This document shows, in pieces, positions 1 through 6,668 of a DNA stretch of 33,117 nucleotides. The position numbers and the translations under genes are program-made. Position 1 is the first letter of the stretch, and every line of letters begins with the position of its first letter. The notes under the pieces were generated by a model. That model was not told the DNA's origin. It did no database searches and saw only the letters and a program-made list of their open reading frames with translations. The stretch is from Firm-13 sp964579245 (GTDB taxonomy: Bacteria; Bacillota; Clostridia; Saccharofermentanales; Saccharofermentanaceae), in NCBI GenBank assembly GCA_964579245.1, contig CAZOFY010000020.1, positions 1 through 33,117 on the forward strand. The letters run 5' to 3'.

Positions 1-76
1 TGGTGGAGAATATGGGGCTCGAACCCACGACCTTTGCACTGCCAGTGCAACGCTCTCCCAGCTGAGCTAATTCCCC
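1..76 (-). tRNA. tRNA-Ala (anticodon GGC)
   Basis: Read on the minus strand, this folds as a complete 76-nt cloverleaf. The acceptor stem GGGGAAT pairs with ATTCTCC (one G-T pair), and an encoded CCA end lies at position 1. The D-arm carries AGCTCAG..GGGAGAGC and the T-arm carries GTGGGTTCGAGCCCCAT-type sequence. The anticodon stem TTGCA/TGCAA encloses the loop CTGGCAG, whose anticodon GGC reads Ala GCC codons. It is transcribed away from the lipoprotein gene. The 3' CCA coincides with the window edge, so any downstream tRNA or terminator cannot be seen. Confidence 0.95.
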
Positions 77-91
77 GAAAACAACATGCGC

Positions 92-121
92 ATTGTATTA
101 CACAGGAGGGCGAGTTGTCAA
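92..121 (-). promoter_or_regulatory. Promoter of tRNA-Ala
   Basis: On the minus strand there is a consensus -35 TTGACA (116-121), an 18-nt spacer and a -10 TACAAT (92-97). The -10 lies about 15 nt upstream of the mature tRNA 5' end, as expected for a short tRNA leader trimmed by RNase P. Confidence 0.7.
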
Positions 122-148
122 TGGTCTCGGATAATGAACAGGAGAAAG

Positions 149-177
149 TTGCCCGTGTTTTTAATTCGTAGTAGAAT
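149..177 (+). promoter_or_regulatory. Putative promoter of the solute-binding lipoprotein
   Basis: A -35-like TTGCCC (149-154), a 17-nt spacer and a -10 TAGAAT (172-177) lie 45 nt upstream of the chosen start codon. The match is moderate, but spacing and position fit a sigma-A promoter divergent from the tRNA promoter. Confidence 0.5.
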
Positions 178-222
178 TTATAAGATAGCTACTGCGGCAT
201 AATGCTGAGACGGGAGAGGTTC

Positions 223-1677
223 ATGAACAAGAAACTGACGCTGCTTGCGGCCGGGTGCATTCTGTTAGGTATCACTTCTTCCGCTTGCGGAGGCGATGCG
301 GTGGTGACAGAGCAGTCTGTCTCTTCCATGGCAACGCAGGCAATCTCGGTCGAGACAAGCCAAGAGGCGAAATTTTTCATAGACAGCTCAGAGCCGGCCG
401 ACGGATTATCTGCCATTCCTGATCAGGCGACAATCAAACCTGCGGAAAATGTTGTGGATGAGGACGAGGACCCGGTGCACATTTATGCATTTAATGAAGA
501 TCTGAGGACGCAGATCGACACCCTCTACATACCAGATCATCCGGATTTCAGATATAACTATCAAGCAATCTCCCCTTCCGATTATGAGAAGAGGCTCGAT
601 GCGCTGTTTGCGTCGACGGATCAGATGCCGGATATCATTATGCTGGGGGCATCTTTTGCGAAGAGGTACATCTCGAGTCCGGAGCTTCTCGGGATAGACA
701 GGTTAGGAATTTCGACAGAGGAACTTGTCGATCAGTACGATTTTTCCCATCAATACATGACGGACTCAACAGGTTCGGTCAAGGCTCTTGCCTGGCAATT
801 GAGGCCGATCGGCTTGTTTTACAACAAGACCGTCGCGAAGAAGTACTTAGGATCATCAAGACCGGAAGATGTCGGTAATAACTTTTCTACATGGGATGCC
901 TTTTTAGATACGGCCAGGACTGTCAATGATAAATCCGGTGGCGCTGTGAAGGTTACGGCGGATATGGATTCCCTCTGTATAGGATACATGTTTTCGCGTC
1001 AGACGCCGTGGATACAAGATGAGGCAATGGTATGGAATCCGTATATTTCGAATTATTTGGACTTCTATAAAGCTGTCACCGGAGAGGGATTGACCTTCAA
1101 CGAGGCACGTAACACTACGCAATGGTGGGCGCACGGGGCGGATCAGACAGTATTGGCCTATTTGACGACATACGAAGATTTCTCGACCCGAATGGGTTTT
1201 GCAATCCCGAAAGAGGGCGAGGAAGCGGACCCGGCTGCGAACCCCACGTCGGGGGACTGGGCAGTCTGTGAGGCGCCCGCCGATTTCTTCCTCGACGGAA
1301 CTTGGCTTGCGGCAACGTCAGATAACGATAATAGAGCAACGACAGCCGAGCTTTTACGATATTTTACGATCTCGAAGGGCACCCTTTCTTCCTTGGCAGA
1401 TGCTCAGCTTTTCGTTAACAATGTACCGCTGATGAACAAGAAGGCTAAGTCGGAGTCCAATAAGGATCCGTTTCTGGGCGGACAAAATGCATATAGCGTA
1501 CTGTCGAAGTCTGCCGGAGAAATAAATGTGACGTTTATTACAGAGCGGGACGAGGTGATCGAAGCTGTTTTCTTTGCCATTACAAGAGCATATGCCGGCG
1601 GAGCCATTCCTGATAAAGCCGAAGCGGAGGAAATATTTCTTACCGATTGTGAAGACCTCGGATTGGCGAAACCATAG
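223..1677 (+). CDS. Extracellular solute-binding lipoprotein, sugar ABC-transporter type
   Basis: The product is a 484-residue exported lipoprotein. The N-terminus has a charged start (MNKK), a hydrophobic stretch and a lipobox-like SSAC with the lipidated Cys at residue 22; the -3 position is Ser rather than the usual Leu. The mature protein resembles family 1 solute-binding proteins: a middle segment with LAWQLRPIGLFYNKTV, then TWDAFLDTAR, and a late DGTWLAA segment, all typical of sugar and oligosaccharide binders. The ATG at 223 is chosen over 202 because GGGAGAGG sits just before it and the signal peptide begins there. No permease or ATPase gene is nearby, so it must work with a transporter encoded elsewhere or act as a sensor. 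Its position before cellobiose phosphorylase suggests cello-oligosaccharides as ligand, which is an inference. Confidence 0.75.
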   Translation: MNKKLTLLAAGCILLGITSSACGGDAVVTEQSVSSMATQAISVETSQEAKFFIDSSEPADGLSAIPDQATIKPAENVVDEDEDPVHIYAFNEDLRTQIDTLYIPDHPDFRYNYQAISPSDYEKRLDALFASTDQMPDIIMLGASFAKRYISSPELLGIDRLGISTEELVDQYDFSHQYMTDSTGSVKALAWQLRPIGLFYNKTVAKKYLGSSRPEDVGNNFSTWDAFLDTARTVNDKSGGAVKVTADMDSLCIGYMFSRQTPWIQDEAMVWNPYISNYLDFYKAVTGEGLTFNEARNTTQWWAHGADQTVLAYLTTYEDFSTRMGFAIPKEGEEADPAANPTSGDWAVCEAPADFFLDGTWLAATSDNDNRATTAELLRYFTISKGTLSSLADAQLFVNNVPLMNKKAKSESNKDPFLGGQNAYSVLSKSAGEINVTFITERDEVIEAVFFAITRAYAGGAIPDKAEAEEIFLTDCEDLGLAKP

Positions 1678-1726
1678 CATGTCGAAATGGAATGAAAATT
1701 TGATGTTAATTCGGGTGATTTGCGGG

Positions 1727-1755
1727 TTCACATTTACCGGATTCGATACTATAAT
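1727..1755 (+). promoter_or_regulatory. Promoter of cellobiose phosphorylase
   Basis: A -35 TTCACA (1727-1732), an exact 17-nt spacer and a perfect -10 TATAAT (1750-1755) lie about 70 nt upstream of the cellobiose phosphorylase start. This lets the enzyme be transcribed independently of the lipoprotein gene. Confidence 0.75.
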
Positions 1756-1759
1756 GAAT

Positions 1760-1783
1760 AGACGAAACGTTTAACCCCCGTCT
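1760..1783 (+). promoter_or_regulatory. Possible operator: cre-like core and small inverted repeat
   Basis: Just after the -10, at about the transcription start, the palindromic core AAACGTTT (1765-1772) matches the centre of catabolite-responsive elements, but the outer bases of the cre consensus do not match. A short inverted repeat AGACG (1760-1764) / CGTCT (1779-1783) encloses it. The position would suit a CcpA or LacI-type roadblock. The match is partial, so this is only a candidate. Confidence 0.25.
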
Positions 1784-1826
1784 GGTTTGTCGATTTTTGG
1801 GCCGTATAAAAGTGGAGGGCATGAGA

Positions 1827-4262
1827 ATGAAGTTTGGACATTTTGACGATTTGAACCGCGAGTATGTCATCGAGACTCCGAAGACACCGTTCCCTTGGAT
1901 CAATTATCTCGGAAGTGAGGACTTTTTTGGCCTCGTTTCGAACACAGCCGGCGGATACAATTTTTATAAAGACGCTCGTATGCGCCGAATCACGCGCTTC
2001 CGTTACAATAATGTCCCTGTGGATGACGGCGGCCGCTATTATTATATTAAGGATGGAGATACTGTCTGGAATCCCGGATATAAGCCCGTTAAGACAGAGC
2101 TTGATTCCTATGAGTGCCGTCATGGTATGGGTTATACGACCTTCACATCTTCGAAGAATGGTGTCAAAGCAACTCTTCTGGCCTTTGTTCCTCTTGGATA
2201 TAAGGGTGAGGTCAACCGTTTGACTCTTGAGAATACCTCCGATGCTGCGAAGACGATCTCTGTATTCTCTCTGCGTGAGTGGTGCCTCTGGGACGCGTCA
2301 GACGATATGCTCAACTTCCAGCGCAATTTCTCGACAGGACAGGTCGAGGTCGAGAACGGAGTCGTTTATCATAAGACCGAGTACCGCGAGAGAAGAAACC
2401 ATTACGCATTTTTCTCGGTAAACAAGCCTGTTGACGGCTTTGATTCTCAGCTTGAGGATTTTCTTGGCATATCTAACGGCTTTGATCATCCGGACGTGGT
2501 GTTTAACGGCGAGTCAAAGAATTCTATTGCCGATGGTTGGCAGCCTTGTGCAAGCCACAAGAATGTGATAACCCTTCAGCCCGGCGAGAAGCAGAGCTTG
2601 ATCTATGTTCTGGGATATTGTGAACTTCCAGAAGACGAGAAGTGGGAAGCCCCGCATGTTATCAACAAGAGACCGGCCAAGGAAATGATTGCCCAGTTCG
2701 CTACCTGCGAGCAGGTGGATGCAGCTATGGATGCGCTTCGTAAGAACTGGGATCGTCTGTTGTCCTTGTATAACGTTGATATCAAGGACGAGAAAACAGC
2801 CCGTATGGTCAATATTTGGAATCCTTATCAGTGCATGGTTACCTTCAATATGAGCCGCTCCGCTTCGTATTTCGAGTCCGGTGTCGGGCGTGGCTTGGGA
2901 TTCCGCGACTCCTCTCAGGACCTTCTCGGATTTGTCCATCAGATCCCTGAGCGCGCAAGAGAGAGAATTCTCGATATCGCCGCCACGCAGTTCCGTGATG
3001 GTGGTTGCTACCATCAATACCAGCCTCTGACGAAGAAGGGGAATAACGATATCGGAGGCGGCTTCAACGATGATCCGCTCTGGCTGATTGCCGGAACCGC
3101 TGCCTACATCAAGGAGACGGGTGACTTTTCAATCCTTGACGAAGCAACGCCATATGACTGCAATCCGAACGATACCGGCTCACTCCTGGAGCATCTGACG
3201 GCTTCCTTCAACCATGTTGTCGAAAACAAGGGGCCGCACGGATTACCTCTGATCGGGCGTGCTGACTGGAACGACTGCCTGAACCTGAACTGTCATTCGA
3301 CAAATCCCGGTGAGTCCTTCCAGACCTTCGGAACGGCTGACGGGCGTGTCGCGGAGTCGGTACTGATCGCCGGTATGTTTGTTTCCATCGGGCCTGAGCT
3401 TGTCGAACTCTTCAACCGCAAGGGAATGAAGGATCAAGCCGCAACGGCACAGATGGAAATTGACACAATGCGGGAGACAATCCTGACGCATGGATATGAC
3501 GGTGAGTGGTTCCTGCGTGCTTACGACGCTTTTGGCGCGAAGATCGGATCCAAAGAATGCGAAGAGGGTAAGATTTTTATCGAATCTCAGGGTTATTGTG
3601 TCATGGCAGGAATCGGTGTTGAGGATGGACGCGCTCTCAAGGCGCTGAACTCTGTTCGTGATATTCTTGAGTGCGAGCACGGAATTGTACTCCAGCAACC
3701 GGCTTACCAGACCTATCACAGCAACCTGGGTGAGTGCTCTTCGTACCCGCCGGGATATAAAGAGAACGCGGGGATTTTCTGTCACAATAATCCGTGGATC
3801 ATGATCGCTGAGACAGTGGTCGGACGCGGTGGCAGAGCTTTTGACTTGTACAAGAAGATCGCTCCGGCATACCGTGAAGAGATCAGTGATCTGCACCGTA
3901 ATGAACCCTATGTCTATTCGCAGATGATCGCCGGCAAGGATGCCAGGCGCATGGGTGAAGCGAAGAATTCCTGGCTTACGGGAACCGCCGCCTGGAACTT
4001 TGTAGCCATCTCTCAGGCCATTCTTGGTGTGAAGCCTGCCTATGACGGGCTTGTAGTTGATCCGTGTATTCCTTCCTCCTGGGATGAATACACCGTGACT
4101 CGTATGTTCCGCGGAGCAAAATATGTGATTCACATCACGAATCCCAAGGGTGTCGAAAAAGGCGTAGCCTCTGTTACGGTGGATGGAACAGCCATTACCG
4201 GAAATGTTCTTCCTGTGTTTGAAGCGGGCTCATCTCACAATGTTGAGGTTGTCTTAGGCTAA
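1827..4262 (+). CDS. cbp: Cellobiose phosphorylase (GH94)
   Basis: A cytoplasmic enzyme that splits cellobiose with phosphate into alpha-glucose 1-phosphate and glucose (EC 2.4.1.20). The 811-residue length and the N-terminus (MKFGHFDDLNREYVIETP) match clostridial cellobiose phosphorylases closely. In order there are an N-terminal beta-sandwich, a linker, the (alpha/alpha)6 barrel and a C-terminal beta domain. The signature ADWNDCLNLN is at residues 479-488, and Asp483 is the expected general acid. GVGRGLGFRDSSQDLLGF (about residue 351) forms part of the sugar-binding face. The ATG at 1827 is preferred to 1821 because GGAGG (1814-1818) is 8 nt from it. It has its own promoter. With the cellodextrin phosphorylase 2.4 kb downstream it forms a phosphorolytic cellulose-oligomer pathway. 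Confidence 0.95.
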   Translation: MKFGHFDDLNREYVIETPKTPFPWINYLGSEDFFGLVSNTAGGYNFYKDARMRRITRFRYNNVPVDDGGRYYYIKDGDTVWNPGYKPVKTELDSYECRHGMGYTTFTSSKNGVKATLLAFVPLGYKGEVNRLTLENTSDAAKTISVFSLREWCLWDASDDMLNFQRNFSTGQVEVENGVVYHKTEYRERRNHYAFFSVNKPVDGFDSQLEDFLGISNGFDHPDVVFNGESKNSIADGWQPCASHKNVITLQPGEKQSLIYVLGYCELPEDEKWEAPHVINKRPAKEMIAQFATCEQVDAAMDALRKNWDRLLSLYNVDIKDEKTARMVNIWNPYQCMVTFNMSRSASYFESGVGRGLGFRDSSQDLLGFVHQIPERARERILDIAATQFRDGGCYHQYQPLTKKGNNDIGGGFNDDPLWLIAGTAAYIKETGDFSILDEATPYDCNPNDTGSLLEHLTASFNHVVENKGPHGLPLIGRADWNDCLNLNCHSTNPGESFQTFGTADGRVAESVLIAGMFVSIGPELVELFNRKGMKDQAATAQMEIDTMRETILTHGYDGEWFLRAYDAFGAKIGSKECEEGKIFIESQGYCVMAGIGVEDGRALKALNSVRDILECEHGIVLQQPAYQTYHSNLGECSSYPPGYKENAGIFCHNNPWIMIAETVVGRGGRAFDLYKKIAPAYREEISDLHRNEPYVYSQMIAGKDARRMGEAKNSWLTGTAAWNFVAISQAILGVKPAYDGLVVDPCIPSSWDEYTVTRMFRGAKYVIHITNPKGVEKGVASVTVDGTAITGNVLPVFEAGSSHNVEVVLG

Positions 4263-4297
4263 ATACCTTGTACTCGCCGAGAGATGAATCGAAAAAC

Positions 4298-4329
4298 AGC
4301 GGACGCAGACTCCAGAGGTTGCGTCCGCT
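4298..4329 (+). terminator. Probable transcription-ending hairpin after cellobiose phosphorylase
   Basis: A perfect 10-bp stem AGCGGACGCA (4298-4307) / TGCGTCCGCT (4320-4329) with a 12-nt loop lies 36 nt after the stop codon. It is not followed directly by a T-run; the nearest one is about 40 nt further on. It may therefore be a weak terminator or an mRNA 3'-end stabiliser. Confidence 0.45.
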
Positions 4330-4404
4330 TGCTGTTATCCCGCACTTTGAAAAAGCTACATTTTTTTGTAACGGAGAAATGATTCAAATCAGACAAGTGC
4401 TTTC

Positions 4405-4433
4405 TTGACAAAGCACAACGATTCCCTTGTAAT
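4405..4433 (+). promoter_or_regulatory. Promoter of the mnmA-hydrolase unit
   Basis: A perfect -35 TTGACA (4405-4410), a 17-nt spacer and a -10 TGTAAT (4428-4433) lie 72 nt before the mnmA start. This is a strong sigma-A-type promoter that should drive mnmA and the closely spaced hydrolase. Confidence 0.75.
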
Positions 4434-4505
4434 GAAGGGACAGATACGATGTGGACATCCGCACTAAATCCGGATGATCCGCAGGATCGGATATGAGGAA
4501 CCGGG

Positions 4506-5621
4506 ATGAGCGATTCGGAAATGGATAAACAGCTACAGGCCAATAAGAATGTACGTGTCCTTGTCGCGATGAGCGGCGGGGTGGACAGCTCTGTTGCCGC
4601 CCTTCTTCTTAAACGGCAGGGCTTTGATGTTACCGGCTGTACGCTGAAGATCTGGAAGGAAAAGGACGAACAGGTCGAGGCTGATGGCGGATGCTGTTCG
4701 CTTTCGGCTGTTGAGGATGCTCGAAGGGTCGCCAATGCACTGGATATACCATTTTATGTTTTGAATTTCACTTCGATATTCGATCAAGAGGTCATTACTC
4801 CGTTTGTCGAAGCATATTTGAAAGGACGAACACCCAACCCATGCGTGATGTGCAATGAGAGGATCAAGTTCGATGCAATGCTTGATCGAGCACTTGCGAT
4901 GGGCTTTGACTATCTGGCGACCGGACATTACGCTCAGGTTCGTTTGTCCGCTTCTTCAGAGGAATATGAATTAATCTGTGACAAAAGCAACAGAAAGGAT
5001 CAGACATACGCCTTATTTCGCCTGAACCAACACCAGCTTTCTCACCTCATGCTACCGATTTTCGGTTATGATAAGGCTGTGATCCGATCCTTGGCAAAGG
5101 AGGCTGGTCTGCCGGTTGCTTATAAACCGGACAGTCAGGAGATCTGCTTTGTGAAGGATGAGACCTACGCGGATTTCATCGAGAAGCGGACGGGAGAGAA
5201 GAGTCTCCCCGGTGATTTCGTCGATCGTGACGGAAACGTGCTCGGTCGTCATCGAGGAATCATCCATTATACGGTCGGACAGCGTAAAGGGATCGGTATC
5301 GCGGCCGCGGAGCCCTTGTACGTTCTTCGAATTGATCGGGAAAAGAATCTTGTGGTCCTTGGATCGAACGAGCAATTGTTCACCAGGACGCTGAAGGCAT
5401 CTGAGCTGCACTCTGTATCAGGCCGTCCATGGTCGCTTCCGATGCGGGTAACCGCGAAGATACGCTACTCGGCAACTGCGGTCCCGGCGATTCTGGAAAC
5501 AATAGAAAATGGAATGCTGAACGTGACATTTGATAAACCGGTACGTGCCGCAACCCCGGGACAAGCTATCGTTTTCTATCACGATGAGATTGTCTTGGGC
5601 GGCGGTACAATCGAGATCTGA
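4506..5621 (+). CDS. mnmA: tRNA-specific 2-thiouridylase MnmA
   Basis: A 371-residue ATP-dependent enzyme that forms 2-thiouridine at the wobble position (U34) of tRNA-Lys, tRNA-Glu and tRNA-Gln, taking sulfur from a cysteine desulfurase relay. The PP-loop SGGVDSS lies near residues 23-29. The catalytic Cys pair is visible: Cys113 in PNPCVMCN and Cys214 in SQEICFV. The C-terminal part has the HYTVGQRKGIG motif of the central domain followed by a beta-barrel. Length and domain order are normal. The ATG at 4506 has GAGGA 6 nt upstream. An alpha/beta hydrolase follows after 14 nt and is probably co-transcribed, although no functional link is known. This housekeeping gene sits between the two GH94 phosphorylase genes. 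Confidence 0.96.
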   Translation: MSDSEMDKQLQANKNVRVLVAMSGGVDSSVAALLLKRQGFDVTGCTLKIWKEKDEQVEADGGCCSLSAVEDARRVANALDIPFYVLNFTSIFDQEVITPFVEAYLKGRTPNPCVMCNERIKFDAMLDRALAMGFDYLATGHYAQVRLSASSEEYELICDKSNRKDQTYALFRLNQHQLSHLMLPIFGYDKAVIRSLAKEAGLPVAYKPDSQEICFVKDETYADFIEKRTGEKSLPGDFVDRDGNVLGRHRGIIHYTVGQRKGIGIAAAEPLYVLRIDREKNLVVLGSNEQLFTRTLKASELHSVSGRPWSLPMRVTAKIRYSATAVPAILETIENGMLNVTFDKPVRAATPGQAIVFYHDEIVLGGGTIEI

Positions 5622-5635
5622 CAGGGAGGCATGGG

Positions 5636-6628
5636 ATGGCTCAGAAGGTGTTTTTTACACATCAAGCAAAGGACGGACTTGTACTGCGAGGATATTCCTG
5701 GCGAACTCCGGGCCTTCCGGTGCGCGCCGCGATGCTGATTATGCACGGCATGACGGAGTATGTTCTTCGATACGATGGATTTGCTTCGTTCTTAAGTGAT
5801 AACGGTATACTTGTTTTTGGTTTTGATATGCGCGGCCACGGGGAGACTTCCCCGGAACCGCAAGACCGGGGTTATTTTGCCGAGGATGGCGGAGCGTCTC
5901 TTCTGGCAGAGGATCTATTGGCTGTGCAATCCCGGGTTACAATCTCTCTTTCAGAAACAGGGCATCAAGATATTCCACTCTTCTTATACGGGCATAGCAT
6001 GGGATCACTGATCGTGCTGAAGGCTATTGCGCTTGGGAAGGGCAAGGGCCTCTCCGGCATTATTTTATCCGGACTTCCGGAATGCCCGTCTGCGACCGAT
6101 GCGGGTCTTCTGCTGGCCAAGATACAAAGCCGTCTGATCGGTCGGCGTGCGGAGGGAAAATTCCTCACAAAACTTGCTTTTGACCCATACAACAAACGAA
6201 TCAAGCCTGCGCGTACGAGCAAAGATTGGCTGACACGGGATGAAGCCATCGTCGACAAGTATGTCGCAGATCCGGATTGCATGTTTCTGTTCAAGACTTC
6301 CGGCTTTGCCGGACTTCTTGAGTTGACGAAGCATTCGACTTCGAAGAATCTGGTTAGCTGCCTGGATATATCTGTTCCCTTACTGCTGATCGGAGGGGAA
6401 GAGGATCCCTGCGGAGGCTATGGCAAGGCGCCTCATGTGCTTGCGGAGCGTTTTCGCGCCGCCGGACATGAAGTGTCGCTGAAGTTGTACCCCGGAGGAA
6501 GACATGAAATGCATAACGAGATCAATCGTCAGGACGTCTATCATGACGTTTTATCCTTCATTCTGCTGTCGAGTCAGCGAAACGTAGTATTGCGGGGTGC
6601 ATTGGCAAGCGGACCAGGGGAATCCTGA
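5636..6628 (+). CDS. Alpha/beta hydrolase, lysophospholipase / monoacylglycerol lipase-like
   Basis: A 330-residue cytoplasmic serine hydrolase of the Hydrolase_4 (PldB-like) group. The visible catalytic triad is Ser121 in the nucleophile elbow GHSMG, Asp257 in GGEEDPCGG and His290 in GGRHEMHNE. The HGMTEYVLRYDGFASFL and GFDMRGHGET motifs near the N-terminus are typical of monoglyceride lipase-like enzymes. There is no signal peptide, so it would act on intracellular lipid or acyl-ester substrates; the actual substrate is unknown. The ATG at 5636 is chosen because GGGAGG (5624-5629) is 6 nt upstream; an ATG at 5631 is out of frame. It lies 14 nt after mnmA and 40 nt before the cellodextrin phosphorylase gene, so all three may share a transcript. 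Confidence 0.85.
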   Translation: MAQKVFFTHQAKDGLVLRGYSWRTPGLPVRAAMLIMHGMTEYVLRYDGFASFLSDNGILVFGFDMRGHGETSPEPQDRGYFAEDGGASLLAEDLLAVQSRVTISLSETGHQDIPLFLYGHSMGSLIVLKAIALGKGKGLSGIILSGLPECPSATDAGLLLAKIQSRLIGRRAEGKFLTKLAFDPYNKRIKPARTSKDWLTRDEAIVDKYVADPDCMFLFKTSGFAGLLELTKHSTSKNLVSCLDISVPLLLIGGEEDPCGGYGKAPHVLAERFRAAGHEVSLKLYPGGRHEMHNEINRQDVYHDVLSFILLSSQRNVVLRGALASGPGES

Positions 6629-6668
6629 ATCGGTGTTCCTTTTGTTGCAATAAAAATTGGAGGTTGTT

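Noticed and set aside
3243..4133. Long minus-strand open frame opposite cellobiose phosphorylase
   Set aside because: It is antisense to a well-supported enzyme gene, with no ribosome-binding site and no protein motifs.
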